From NCBI GenBank assembly GCA_007121075.1, contig SKMK01000009.1, forward strand, positions 29,658-93,657: a DNA stretch of 64,000 nt, written 5' to 3'. Positions within the stretch are counted from its first letter, which is position 1. Each line of letters starts with the position of its first letter. Below are positions 10,650-20,937 of the stretch, one piece after another. The stretch comes from Syntrophomonadaceae bacterium. Its GTDB lineage: Bacteria > Bacillota > Dethiobacteria > DTU022. Below the pieces are notes generated by a model. It saw only the letters and a list, made by a program, of their open reading frames with translations, ran no database searches and was not told where the DNA came from. The position numbers and the translations under genes are program-made.

Positions 10650-10922
10650 TTATTTCACCTTGTCTTTCAACGCCTTGCCGGGCTTAAAAGCCGGTACTTT
10701 CAATGCTTCAATTTTAATTTTTTCTCCAGTAGCAGGATTACGGCCTTCACGTTCTTTGCGGTTGCGAACTTCAAAAGTTCCAAAACCGACCAGCTGTACT
10801 TTGTTGCCTTTTACCAGCCCTTCAGTGATACTGTCTAAAACCGCTTTAACCGCTTTTTCACTGTCCTTTTTAGACATTCCAGCTTTCTCTGCAACCAGAT
10901 CTACAAGCTCAGATTTATTCAC
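10650..10922 (-). CDS. hup: HU family DNA-binding protein
   Basis: MNKSELVDLVAEKAGMSKKDSEKAV...GFGTFEVRNRKEREGRNPATGEKI. Confidence 0.97.
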   Translation of the reverse strand: MNKSELVDLVAEKAGMSKKDSEKAVKAVLDSITEGLVKGNKVQLVGFGTFEVRNRKEREGRNPATGEKIKIEALKVPAFKPGKALKDKVK

Positions 10923-10999
10923 AGTTCAAGCCCTCCTCATGCATAATGTAATTCCCTTTATGGTAGTGTCTATTCGACCTTGTTTTGAAGATTCCTGCT

Positions 11000-12469
11000 T
11001 TATTTACCTAATTTCCTTATTTTTTTAGCTTCTTCCCACCATTTATCCAATTGTTCCAGCGAAAAATCAGTTGCCGGCCGTCCGGCCTTTTCAGCCTGCG
11101 CCAGAACATATAAAAACCGATCTAAAAATTTGCCGACGGCTTTCCCAAGCGCCAGTTCCGGATTAACTCCCAGGAACCGGGCCAGGTTTACCACGGCAAA
11201 GAGGTAGTCACCGAGTTCTTCCTCAACGGCACCCTGATCTTGTTTCTGGAATGCCTCCTCCAGTTCGCCCAGTTCTTCCCTGACTTTTTGCAGAGGCCCC
11301 TGGATACAAGGCCAATCAAAACCGACATCGGCAGCTTTTTTCTGTAACTTATACGCTTTGAGAAGGGCAGGAAGGGAGTGATCGATTAAGATTGCCTTAT
11401 TGCAGCTATTGGTATAGCCGTTCTCCCTGTTATTTTTCTCGTTCAACTTGATTTCTTCCCATTTTAGCCTGACCTGGTCCGCATCAGCAGCACTGCCTCT
11501 GCCGAAAACATGGGGGTGCCGTCTTACCAGTTTGGAAACGATACCGTCGATTACCTGGTAAAAATCAAAGCGGCTTTCTTCACTGGCGATCCTGCTGTGA
11601 AAAACTACCTGGAGAAGCACATCACCCAACTCTTCTTTCAGGGAAGCGTCATCCCCTTCGTCGATCGCTCCCACGACCTCATATGCCTCTTCAATTAGGT
11701 ACTGCCTCAAGCTCCAGTTGGTTTGCTGTTTATCCCAGGGACAACCATCTTCAGAGCGCAGCCTGGCCATTACTTGAATTAAATCGCCAATCAGGTAATT
11801 CCTGTAAGGAGGGAGGTAAACAGTTGTTAGATGATCGTAAACCCTTAGCCGGTCCAAATCATACAGGCGGATCTTCCATGAATGTTCATTGCGCATCCCC
11901 GCAGCCCTGACCACGGTAACAGGATAGTTTGACGGATACAAGTCCAGCAGCTTAAGTTTTACACGGGAAGCAAGAATCCGGTTATGGACCTGAGCCAGGA
12001 GCAGGTGATTTTGAGAGGGCTCTTTCAATTGATCCAGGGCCAGGGCATCTACCACCCTGACCCCATCCAAAAGATCTATTTTCAAAGTATTGAACAGCGG
12101 ACCGAGAAAACTCATCCCCGGCACTATTGTTATTTTTATTCCAAAACGAGGGGCCAGTTTGATCAGTTTCCGTACCGTTTCTTCACCGGTAAGAGGATGC
12201 CCCGGCACTGCATAACAAATATGCTTGTGTTTCCGAACCGCCTGTAACAATGAGCGGGTTATAACCCTGTATACCTGCCCTAAATCATCACTGTTTTTAT
12301 ATAAATGATCAAATGAAGTTACTTTTCTCCTGGCCGCATAAAATTGCGCGGCCGGATGTTTGCAAGTCCGGAAGTAGAGAGGCCTGCCGCTTTTAAGATA
12401 CTTTTGCGCTTCCCGGGTTAAATGTTTTTGCCGGGCCGGGCCGAGCCCGATCACAGTTATTTCTCTCAT
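11000..12469 (-). CDS. mazG: tetrapyrrole methylase / MazG nucleotide pyrophosphohydrolase fusion (YabN-like)
   Basis: N-terminal ITVIGLGPA methylase-like domain; C-terminal RLRSEDGCPWDKQQTNWSLRQYLIEEAYEVVGAI...EELGDVLLQVVFH. Confidence 0.95.
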   Translation of the reverse strand: MREITVIGLGPARQKHLTREAQKYLKSGRPLYFRTCKHPAAQFYAARRKVTSFDHLYKNSDDLGQVYRVITRSLLQAVRKHKHICYAVPGHPLTGEETVRKLIKLAPRFGIKITIVPGMSFLGPLFNTLKIDLLDGVRVVDALALDQLKEPSQNHLLLAQVHNRILASRVKLKLLDLYPSNYPVTVVRAAGMRNEHSWKIRLYDLDRLRVYDHLTTVYLPPYRNYLIGDLIQVMARLRSEDGCPWDKQQTNWSLRQYLIEEAYEVVGAIDEGDDASLKEELGDVLLQVVFHSRIASEESRFDFYQVIDGIVSKLVRRHPHVFGRGSAADADQVRLKWEEIKLNEKNNRENGYTNSCNKAILIDHSLPALLKAYKLQKKAADVGFDWPCIQGPLQKVREELGELEEAFQKQDQGAVEEELGDYLFAVVNLARFLGVNPELALGKAVGKFLDRFLYVLAQAEKAGRPATDFSLEQLDKWWEEAKKIRKLGK

Positions 12470-12516
12470 TAAATCTCCTTCCCTTTCCTTAAAACATTAA
12501 ATCACACATAATTAAA

Positions 12517-14148
12517 TCAGGTGACACGAAACAACCTGAACCGATCAATAAGGTCGGAAAGAGGTTTCCCAACCAGCGGCATCATCTGTAATTCTTCCCT
12601 GCTCAAGCTTCCGCTTAACAGCAAGAAAATACTGTACGCTATGATCCCGATTACTATAGCGGTAATTGTGGCCATCGCATTAAGCATACCCGGTGAAAGG
12701 TAAGGCCCGGCAAACCGGTCAATTAGATTGTAAAACATAATGACAAATACAGACATGGCCGATACAGCCATAACTGGAACAAGAATAAGATGGCGCAAGT
12801 TGCCGCGCCATCCAGTATATCCCGCTACATGGCGAAGATTGAGGGCTGCAGCCACCGCCAACCCAATTACAGTTGCCAGGGCGGCACCTCCCACATTCAG
12901 GGCCGGCACGGCAGTCAAAAACCAGGCCAGAATAGTTTTGACAACCCCGCCGTAAAACATATTCAACGCAGGCAGGATTGGCTTTCCGAGGCCCTGGAGA
13001 ATACCGGTAGTAGATACATAAAGACAAAGCGGGATTACCGACCAGGACATGTAAGCCAGAGAATAGCCGGCTTCGGCATTATCAAAAAGCAGGATTGTCA
13101 CCGGTTCAGCCAGTAAAAACAAGCCGATCGCAGCAGGAACGGAAAAGAGAACCGTCAATTTAACAGCTGTGGCGGAGCGGTGCCTGATCAATAAATCGTT
13201 ACCGAGCGTATAAGCCTCGGAAATAGCAGGCACCAGGCTAATGCTTAATGCCAGGGCTACCACATTGGGGAAGTAAACAACGGGCCCGGCCATACCGGTA
13301 AGCTGGCCGTACAGGGCCCGGCCTGTCTCCAGATCAAAACCGGCCGCCTGAAGCTGACGGGGGACTACAGCCAGATCAATCAGGGAAACCAGTGGAATCA
13401 CCAGCCCTCCGACAGTGACCGGGATGGCCAGGCTGAATAAACGCCTGATTATGCTCCCGGCCGAGGCCGGATGGTGAGTTTCCTGTTCCAGGGCCAGGCT
13501 ATAAAGAGAGCGCCGCCTGCCCCTGTACCAAATTACAAGCAGGATAAAACCGGCCAACCCTCCGGCAGCTGCGCCAGAAGAAGCTCCGGCCGCCGCGTAT
13601 TCAAGCCCTACCGGCATAAGGAGCAGGACAAGGGCAATCGAAAAAGCAACCCGGACCAGCTGCTCCAGCATTTGCGAGGCTGCAGTGGGAGTCATATTTT
13701 GTTGGCCCTGGAAAAAACCACGGAGGGCGGCCATGATGGTCACAAAAAAAATAGCCGGGGATATAGCCAGCAATGGATAAACAGCCTGGGCATCCCTGAC
13801 AATCCATCCGGCAAAAAGCTCCGCCCCCGCTACCAGGAGAACGGTTATCGTTAGGCCTGACAGTGTCAAAATCAGGAAAGCGACCTTAAATACCCTGAGC
13901 GCTTCACGGTAATCATGAAGGGCAATTTTTTCAGCCATAATCTTCGACAGGGCGACAGGTATTCCGGCGGTAGAAACAACCAGGAGGGTGGAATAAATAG
14001 GATAGGCGTACATGAAAAGCCCAATCCCTTCATCGCCGAGGATTGCCGCCAGGACAATCCTGAATATTGCCCCGATACCCCGGGCGGCAAGCCCGGTTAA
14101 GGCCAGGATAGCCGCTCCTTTTACAAAAGTGGTGCTGCTGACAGACAA
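12517..14148 (-). CDS. polysaccharide biosynthesis / stage V sporulation protein B-like (MATE/MurJ fold)
   Basis: Multi-TM protein FVKGAAILALTGLAARGIGAIFRIVLAAILGDEGIGLFMYAYPIY; position between mazG and mfd. Confidence 0.85.
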   Translation of the reverse strand: MSVSSTTFVKGAAILALTGLAARGIGAIFRIVLAAILGDEGIGLFMYAYPIYSTLLVVSTAGIPVALSKIMAEKIALHDYREALRVFKVAFLILTLSGLTITVLLVAGAELFAGWIVRDAQAVYPLLAISPAIFFVTIMAALRGFFQGQQNMTPTAASQMLEQLVRVAFSIALVLLLMPVGLEYAAAGASSGAAAGGLAGFILLVIWYRGRRRSLYSLALEQETHHPASAGSIIRRLFSLAIPVTVGGLVIPLVSLIDLAVVPRQLQAAGFDLETGRALYGQLTGMAGPVVYFPNVVALALSISLVPAISEAYTLGNDLLIRHRSATAVKLTVLFSVPAAIGLFLLAEPVTILLFDNAEAGYSLAYMSWSVIPLCLYVSTTGILQGLGKPILPALNMFYGGVVKTILAWFLTAVPALNVGGAALATVIGLAVAAALNLRHVAGYTGWRGNLRHLILVPVMAVSAMSVFVIMFYNLIDRFAGPYLSPGMLNAMATITAIVIGIIAYSIFLLLSGSLSREELQMMPLVGKPLSDLIDRFRLFRVT

Positions 14149-14200
14149 TAATTTACCCTACTTTGCTGGTTTTATTAATCGAACAGTATTATATCAGTTA

Positions 14201-17200
14201 TCAGCTGCTGCAGCTACTGCCGGCTTCCAGCTGCAGATTGTGCAGTTCTTCAAGAAAAAGGATCAACTCAATTAATGCACCTGAGCGACGGCCTGCAGCT
14301 GTTTCCCGGCCCGGCTTGAACTTAAACTTTAAAGGCTTCTCCGTTTTGAAGCTGACCATGCCTTCCTGATAAAAAGAAGTTTTTTCAAGCAGGTTTTTGC
14401 CGGTTGAGGATTGTTTGGCAAACTCGATTAAATAGGTGCGCTGCTGTTGTTGGATTAATGCTATACCCAGTTCGGCAGCCAGCAGCCTTGCCCGTCCGGC
14501 TGCGAGGAGATTTCCTACTGATTCGGGAGGCGAGCCATACCGGTCTGTTAGTTCTTCTTCAATTTCCTGTAGTTCCTCCCTGGATCCGGTGTTATATATG
14601 CGCTGGTAAAAATCTACTTTTTGGGCCTGTGAGCTGATGTAAGAAGAGGGAATGTAAGCGTTGAGGCGAAGCTCCAGCCTCGGATTTATTGCCTGTTTTG
14701 GCTCTTTCCCTTTCAATTCCGCCACCGCTTTTTCAAGCAGTTTAGTGTAAAGATCAAACCCGATCGCAGTAATAAATCCGTGCTGCTCAGCTCCCAGGAT
14801 ATTACCCGCACCCCTGATTTCCAAATCACGCAGGGCTATTTTAAACCCAGATCCAAGCTCGGTAAATTCTTTCACTGCTTTCAACCTTTTCTGGGCAGTT
14901 TCATTGACTATTCTATCCTTACGGTAAGTGAGATAGGCATAGGCCAACCGGTTTGAACGCCCTACCCGACCTCTGATCTGGTAAAGCTGGGCCAGGCCAA
15001 ATTTGTCTGCTTCATACACAATCAGGGTATTGACATTAGGTATATCGAGGCCCGATTCAATAATGGTTGTGCAAACTAAAATCTGGTAATAGCCTTCCTG
15101 GAAATCGGCCATAACCCTTTCCAGGATCGTTTCAGGCATCCTTCCATGACCTACGGCCACTGAAACTCCAGGGAACATTTTTCTAATCTTTTCAGCAAAG
15201 CCCTCAATTTGATCGACCCGGTTAAAAACAATAAATATCTGCCCTTCACGGTTTAGTTCACGCTGGACAGCCTCCCGGACCAAATGATCAGAATATTCGA
15301 GCACATAGGTCTGGACCGGGTAGCGATCTTCAGGAGGAGTATCGATAACGCTTAAGTCCCTGGCCCCGGAAAGAGAAAGATGGAGAGTCCTCGGAATCGG
15401 TGTTGCAGTCAAGGCCAGGGTATCTACTTCCAGGCGCATTTTCCTGATTTTCTCCTTCTGCCGCACACCAAACCGCTGTTCTTCATCCAGGACCAGCAGT
15501 CCCAGATCGTTAAACCTGGTATCTCCGGATAAAAGGCGGTGAGTCCCGATCACAATATCAATTTTCCCGGCAGAAATATCTTTGATCACTTCTTTTTGTT
15601 CTGACCTGGGAACAAAACGGCTCAGCTGGGCAATTCTGACCGGAAAGCTTTCGAAACGTTCTCTAAAAGTGCGATAATGCTGCTGAACAAGGACCGTAGT
15701 AGGTACAAGAATGGCTACCTGTTTGCCTTCCATCACCACTTTAAAAGCGGCGCGCATGGCCACTTCGGTTTTTCCATAACCCACATCGCCGCAAATAAGG
15801 CGGTCCATAGGATAGGGCTTTTCCAGGTCCGCTTTAACATCTTTGATGGCCTGAAGCTGATCAGGCGTTTCCTCGTATGGAAAATGGGTTTCAAATTCCT
15901 GCTGCCAGGGATGATCGGGGCCAAAACTGTACCCTTCGGCCGCCTGACGAGCGGCATAAAGCGAAAGCAGTTCCCGGGCCATCTCTTCCACGGCCTGATT
16001 GGCCTTGTTTTTCAGCCTCTGCCATTCTCCCCCGCCAAGGCTGTGCAGGCGGGGGGATGGCCCCTCACCTCCGGAATACTTTTGAATTAACCCGATTTGA
16101 TCCACGGGTATATATAATTTATCGGTTCCTCTGTACTTTAACAACAGGTAATCGCGCTTCACACCGCTTATCTCCAGGGTGCTCAAGCCCTGGTATTTGC
16201 CGATACCGTGATGCTCATGGACCACGTAATCGCCAGCGGAGAGATCGCGGTAATCGCTGAGGCGTATTCCTTCCCGGTCGCGGAGGCGTTTCTTCTTTTT
16301 GCGCTTCGGAAGCAGGTTATGCTCCGTTACCAGGGCCAGCTTCAGGGAAGGAATGATCAAGCCTTCTTCCAGGCTGCCTGCAATGACCGGAGGAGGGGGC
16401 AAGCTTCCGGATCTGTTTCCGGATCCATTATCCTGTCTTTGTTCACGATCCGCCCGGGAAGTGAAAAGCCCCTGTTCCGACAGCTGATCCAGGAGATTCT
16501 GTCCCCTGTCGATCGATGAAGCCATCATATAAACCCGGTAGCCGTTTTCCAGCCAGACCCGGTAATCGTTTTTGAACAGCTCCCACTGTCCGTGATAATA
16601 AGGGGCGCTTTTACTTTCAAAGTGAAAAGACTGATCGGGGTTGAAAAGCCCGCCGGTGCCCTGAAAAAGAGAGCAGCTTATTAAAGGGCAAGGCAGCCTT
16701 TGAATAAATTCTTCCTCTTTCCACAACAGTTTGTCGGTGGAACCGAGCATTTCTTGTTCCAAAAGACTGCCGCTGAAATAGTTCTCAAATTCACGGCGAA
16801 AGTTTTCACCGGCTTCGTTTACGGCAGAAGGATCATCAATAAAAACAAGAAACCGGGAAGACATGTAGTCCCCAAGGGATGCTTCTTGATCATAAAAAAA
16901 GGGAAAGTAGCTGCCCAGGTAATCCAGTCCCCCCGGTTCGGCCAGCCTGGCCAGGTGCCTGTTTACCTCCTGGTCCAATTTTGCGGCAGCATCTTTCTCC
17001 CCCCGCTTTCGGAGCCTGCTAACAGCCCGGTCCAGGGTATAGCGGATCAGTTTTTCTCCTCTGCGATAAGCTTGATCAGTTACGATCAGTTCCCGAGCCG
17101 GCATAGCCGTAGCTTCCTGGAGCTGCCCGGTAGAGCGTTGGGTAGTTGGATCATAAAGGCGGAGAGTTTGAATGATATCATCAAAAAGCTCTATGCGGAA

Positions 17201-17779
17201 TGGTAGTTGCTGTCCAGGGGGATAAATATCGACAATATCACCGCGAGCACTGAAATTACCCCTGGTTTCTGTCAGGGATGAACGTTCATAACCAATTTCG
17301 GTGAGGTGGACAATTAATTTTTCCCGGTCCAAAACTTGCCCGGGGCGAAAAGACAAGGTTAGATTATGCCAGGTTTTCGGTGGGACCATTTTCGAAAAGA
17401 ACGCACTTAAGGGAGCAATATAAACACCTTCACTGCGGCCGGACAGCCACTCTAAAAACTGCAGCCGCATCTGTTGATAATCCTCGCTGCGGCTCAGCAC
17501 TTCAGTATTCATAAAAAATTCCCGTGGCGGGAGAATCCTGACCCGGTTAGGGAAAAACCCGGTTAGCTCGGCATAGAGTTTCTCAGCCCGGGCCATGTCG
17601 CGGGTAATAACCAAAACCGGCATTTCGCTGAGCTTGCCAAGAGCAGCCATAAAAAAGGTACGGGCTCCTGTATCCAGGCCGGCAACCATGGCTCTGTATC
17701 TCCGCCGGGGAGTTAACCTGGTGTTCAAAATCCTGAATGTTTCGTCATCTTTCCATAAGTTCAGCAGTGATTCCGCCAA
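14201..17779 (-). CDS. mfd: transcription-repair coupling factor
   Basis: 1192 aa; LSAGDYVVHEHHGIGKYQGL, RLICGDVGYGKTEVAMRAAFK, DEEQRFGV. Confidence 0.98.
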   Translation of the reverse strand: MAESLLNLWKDDETFRILNTRLTPRRRYRAMVAGLDTGARTFFMAALGKLSEMPVLVITRDMARAEKLYAELTGFFPNRVRILPPREFFMNTEVLSRSEDYQQMRLQFLEWLSGRSEGVYIAPLSAFFSKMVPPKTWHNLTLSFRPGQVLDREKLIVHLTEIGYERSSLTETRGNFSARGDIVDIYPPGQQLPFRIELFDDIIQTLRLYDPTTQRSTGQLQEATAMPARELIVTDQAYRRGEKLIRYTLDRAVSRLRKRGEKDAAAKLDQEVNRHLARLAEPGGLDYLGSYFPFFYDQEASLGDYMSSRFLVFIDDPSAVNEAGENFRREFENYFSGSLLEQEMLGSTDKLLWKEEEFIQRLPCPLISCSLFQGTGGLFNPDQSFHFESKSAPYYHGQWELFKNDYRVWLENGYRVYMMASSIDRGQNLLDQLSEQGLFTSRADREQRQDNGSGNRSGSLPPPPVIAGSLEEGLIIPSLKLALVTEHNLLPKRKKKKRLRDREGIRLSDYRDLSAGDYVVHEHHGIGKYQGLSTLEISGVKRDYLLLKYRGTDKLYIPVDQIGLIQKYSGGEGPSPRLHSLGGGEWQRLKNKANQAVEEMARELLSLYAARQAAEGYSFGPDHPWQQEFETHFPYEETPDQLQAIKDVKADLEKPYPMDRLICGDVGYGKTEVAMRAAFKVVMEGKQVAILVPTTVLVQQHYRTFRERFESFPVRIAQLSRFVPRSEQKEVIKDISAGKIDIVIGTHRLLSGDTRFNDLGLLVLDEEQRFGVRQKEKIRKMRLEVDTLALTATPIPRTLHLSLSGARDLSVIDTPPEDRYPVQTYVLEYSDHLVREAVQRELNREGQIFIVFNRVDQIEGFAEKIRKMFPGVSVAVGHGRMPETILERVMADFQEGYYQILVCTTIIESGLDIPNVNTLIVYEADKFGLAQLYQIRGRVGRSNRLAYAYLTYRKDRIVNETAQKRLKAVKEFTELGSGFKIALRDLEIRGAGNILGAEQHGFITAIGFDLYTKLLEKAVAELKGKEPKQAINPRLELRLNAYIPSSYISSQAQKVDFYQRIYNTGSREELQEIEEELTDRYGSPPESVGNLLAAGRARLLAAELGIALIQQQQRTYLIEFAKQSSTGKNLLEKTSFYQEGMVSFKTEKPLKFKFKPGRETAAGRRSGALIELILFLEELHNLQLEAGSSCSS

Positions 17780-17823
17780 AATATATCCTCCCTGTCTAAA
17801 AACCCGGTGCTTGTGTACATCAG

Positions 17824-17854
17824 AACAGGGGGGAAATGATTATTTCCCCCTGTT
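17824..17854. repeat. near-perfect inverted repeat between mfd and pheA
   Basis: AACAGGGGGGAAAT gatt ATTTCCCCCTGTT with one bulged G; no adjacent T-tract. Confidence 0.6.
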
Positions 17855-18014
17855 AGCCTGCGGGTGGCCCGGTATTTTAAACCTGGCAGTATAACCGGTG
17901 CAATCCGGCTAATTATTATGTGTCCAATTGTACCTGCCCTGCCCGGTAACGTCAACCATTCAGAGCCCCCGCCGGATTAATATCAGCCAGGTTACTATAT
18001 TTTCGATCAAAACG

Positions 18015-18860
18015 TCAGTAAACTTCCGCTTTCTCTTCTCTTCTGGGATAGGAACCCAGCAGTTTGAAATACGTAACTTCTCCGGCAATTTCTTTCCATA
18101 ATTCATCCTTATGAGCATCGCTGCGGTGTCCTTCACAATCTATGAAAAAGAGCCAGTCTCCTATTATGCGGCGTGAAGGACGGGATTCAATCCGGGTCAG
18201 GTTAATCCGGCGGCGGGCAAAACAACCAAGGACCCGGTACAAACTTCCAGGCTGATCGGGGATGGTTAATACCAGTGAAGTTTTGTCATTTCCGGTAGGA
18301 GGGTGATCTAAGCGGGAAATGATAACAAAGCGGGTTGCATTTTCCTTGCTGTCTTCTATACCTTCCCTGAGCAGGTGCAGGTTAAACAATTCAGCCGCTC
18401 TCCTTGGAGCAATAGCGGCAAAACCGGTTTGGCCGACCAGGTTTCTTGCTGCGGCACCCGTGCTTTCAGCAGGAATGCATTCCACGCCGGCCAGATGCGT
18501 TTTAACGAATTCAGAGCATTGCCCAAGGGCATGAGGATGAGAAAGGAGCGCATTAATTTGTTCAAGCCGCACTTTATGCTCAGCCATCAGGCAGAGGCTG
18601 ATCGGGTAAAGCATTTCCTCCTTGATAAAAATACCCTCACAGCCGGCCAGGCAATCCAGGGTGGCCCCAACTCCCCCTTCAAGGCGGTTCTCCAGTGGAA
18701 CCAACCCTTCTTCAATCTTGCCCGTACTTACTGCTTCTATTACCGCACCGATGGTCGAGTATTCATAAAGGACGCGACTCGTATTCTTTTTGTATACTAA
18801 AGCTGCTTCTTCCGAAAATGTTCCCTGCGGACCCAGGTAACCAACCCGGTTTAAAGGCAT
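18015..18860 (-). CDS. pheA: prephenate dehydratase
   Basis: VGYLGPQGTFSEEAAL; PLENRLEGGVGATLD; ACT domain KTSLVLTIPDQPGSLYRVL...RIESRPSRRIIGDWLFFID. Confidence 0.96.
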   Translation of the reverse strand: MPLNRVGYLGPQGTFSEEAALVYKKNTSRVLYEYSTIGAVIEAVSTGKIEEGLVPLENRLEGGVGATLDCLAGCEGIFIKEEMLYPISLCLMAEHKVRLEQINALLSHPHALGQCSEFVKTHLAGVECIPAESTGAAARNLVGQTGFAAIAPRRAAELFNLHLLREGIEDSKENATRFVIISRLDHPPTGNDKTSLVLTIPDQPGSLYRVLGCFARRRINLTRIESRPSRRIIGDWLFFIDCEGHRSDAHKDELWKEIAGEVTYFKLLGSYPRREEKAEVY

Positions 18861-18863
18861 TGC

Positions 18864-19946
18864 CTATAGTCCTCCTGTCATGGATAAATCTTTACCGACA
18901 CAAACCGTCCGCTTCACTGCTTCCGCAACAGGTTGAAGCGAAAACAGCAGGCGGGAAAACTTTTCCGGGGTCAGAGACTGGGGCCCATCGCATAGCGCTT
19001 CGGACGGTTTATGGTGGACTTCGATCAGCAACCCATCCGCACCGGCAGCAATTGCAGCCCGGGAAAGAGGGGAAGCCAGTTTCCAGGTTCCGCTGGCATG
19101 ACAGGGATCGGCAACCACAGGAAGGTGAGTCATGCACTTGGCCTGCGGGATGGCGCTTATGTCCAGAGTGCTCCTGGTTGAGGTTTCGAAGGTGCGGATT
19201 CCCCTTTCACATAATATAACCTGAAAGTTACCTTCAGCCAGGATATACTCGGCAGCCATCAGCCATTCCTCGAGGGTGGCGGCAAGGCCTCTTTTTAGCA
19301 GAACCGGCTTTTTAAGGCGCCCCACTTCCCGCAGCAGGGAGAAGTTCTGCATATTCCTGGCTCCAATTTGAATTATATCGGTATAATCGGCAATCAGTTC
19401 AACTTCCTGGGGATTGAGAACTTCGGTGACAATTTTTAAACCCGTTTCTTCCCTGGCCCGGTTGAGCATTTTTAAGCCTTCCAGTTCCAACCCCTGGAAG
19501 CTGTACGGCGAAGAGCGTGGTTTAAAAGCCCCGCCGCGCAGAACCTGGGCCCCGGCCGCTTTTACCAGCCGGGCGATGGTCAGCAGCTGCTCTTCACTTT
19601 CCACAGCACAGGGGCCGGCCATAACCACTATCTCGGACCCACCGACCTTAAGATCACCGACTCCTACCACGCTCCCCTTTTCTTTTACCTCCCGGCTGAC
19701 CAGCTTATATGGCGCTCCGATCGGCACTACCCGTTCCACACCAGGCAGCACTTCCAGGCCGGTGGGGAATACCACTTTACGTTCCCCAACAGCCCCGATC
19801 ACGACCCTGCCGGCTCCCTGGATCCGGTGCGGGGCAAAACCCATTTCAACCAGTTTTTGTTCAACCCCTTCTACCTGTTCTTTTTCTGCTGCTGTCTGCA
19901 TTACAACAATCATTGCCAAAACCCCTTTCATAAATGGTTTATACAA
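18864..19946 (-). CDS. aroF: 3-deoxy-7-phosphoheptulonate synthase (DAHP synthase)
   Basis: VVMAGPCAVESEEQLL, LRGGAFKPRSSPYSFQGL, DPCHASGTWKL. Confidence 0.95.
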   Translation of the reverse strand: MYKPFMKGVLAMIVVMQTAAEKEQVEGVEQKLVEMGFAPHRIQGAGRVVIGAVGERKVVFPTGLEVLPGVERVVPIGAPYKLVSREVKEKGSVVGVGDLKVGGSEIVVMAGPCAVESEEQLLTIARLVKAAGAQVLRGGAFKPRSSPYSFQGLELEGLKMLNRAREETGLKIVTEVLNPQEVELIADYTDIIQIGARNMQNFSLLREVGRLKKPVLLKRGLAATLEEWLMAAEYILAEGNFQVILCERGIRTFETSTRSTLDISAIPQAKCMTHLPVVADPCHASGTWKLASPLSRAAIAAGADGLLIEVHHKPSEALCDGPQSLTPEKFSRLLFSLQPVAEAVKRTVCVGKDLSMTGGL

Positions 19947-20222
19947 ATAAAAAACCGCCCCTCAAGGGGCGGATAGTTAATCCGCGGTACCACCCAATTT
20001 GATGATTATCCACTCGATAAAGTACGGGCTGACCTTTATGGCCGCCGATACCTTCTTCCAGTAACGGGGAAGGGCCGTTTATGCCTACTTTGCCCCTGGG
20101 CGGAGTTTCAGCATACAGCTTCAAAGGGAACTTCAGTTGAGGGCTCATTTGACCGGGCTTGCAGCCCCTGACCCGGACTCTCTGCTGAACGGCTCACCCA
20201 ACCTACTTTCCTTCTGCATCGC
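19945..20222 (-). promoter_or_regulatory. T-box leader, predicted Phe specifier UUC, upstream of DAHP synthase-pheA
   Basis: T-box sequence GGGTGGTACCGCGG on the minus strand, Stem I AGAGAG and AGTA elements, terminator CCGCCCCttgaGGGGCGG-TTTTTT; specifier loop CTCAACT-GAAG-TTC-CCCTTT (TTC at 20128-20130). Confidence 0.92.
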
Positions 20223-20259
20223 TTTTAAATTATTATTTAATGCTATTTATACTAACATA

Positions 20260-20838
20260 TTAGCCCGGGGAAGACAAGCCCTGGTTAAAATTATTCATAG
20301 CTTCTTCAATACCATCGCTGACAAAAACAAGGACCGCTTCTGCAGCCTTTTCCCGGGCCTGCTCAATCAGTTCCCGGTCATTACCTTCAAGGGGCTGCAG
20401 AACATAATCTGCTGTTTCCACTCCCGGTTGAGGTTTGCCAATACCGACCCTCAGGCGGGGAAACTCTTCGGTTTCAAGTGAGTCAATAATGGATTGCACA
20501 CCACGGTGACCGGCTCCCCCGCCTCTTTTCCGGAGGCGGATCACTCCCGGGGGCAGATCGAGATCATCGTAGATTACCAGGATTCTTTCCAGATCTACAC
20601 GGTAATTGCAAACAAGCTCTTTAACAGCCAGGCCACTACGATTCATATAAGTAAGCGGTTGAGCCAGCAGCAGTTTTTGATCACTGTATTGAACTTCGGC
20701 AAGCAGAGACCGGTGCTTAGACACCGGGGCATTTGATTTCAGGCGGCGTAACAGCGCATCAACCACCTGAAAGCCAATATTATGCCTGCTTTCTGCATAG
20801 CCCTGCCTGGGATTGCCAAGACCCACAATCAGATGCAT
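20260..20838 (-). CDS. pth: peptidyl-tRNA hydrolase
   Basis: LIVGLGNPRQGYAESRHNIGFQVVD; PLTYMNRSG; HRGVQSI. Confidence 0.97.
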   Translation of the reverse strand: MHLIVGLGNPRQGYAESRHNIGFQVVDALLRRLKSNAPVSKHRSLLAEVQYSDQKLLLAQPLTYMNRSGLAVKELVCNYRVDLERILVIYDDLDLPPGVIRLRKRGGGAGHRGVQSIIDSLETEEFPRLRVGIGKPQPGVETADYVLQPLEGNDRELIEQAREKAAEAVLVFVSDGIEEAMNNFNQGLSSPG

Positions 20839-20875
20839 TTAATCACTCCTGTGCGGAGCAGTTCCAAGTAATATT

Positions 20876-20902
20876 AATGCCCCTCAACCAAGGGGCATTT
20901 AA
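20876..20902 (-). terminator. hairpin downstream of rplY (weak terminator)
   Basis: AATGCCCCTcaaccaAGGGGCATT inverted repeat. Confidence 0.5.
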
Positions 20903-20937
20903 CATTCATCTTCCCATGCTGCCAGTAGCACCAGAGC

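Noticed and set aside
11000-12469. MazG fused to a methylase domain as a novel fusion
   Set aside because: This is the known YabN architecture of Firmicutes
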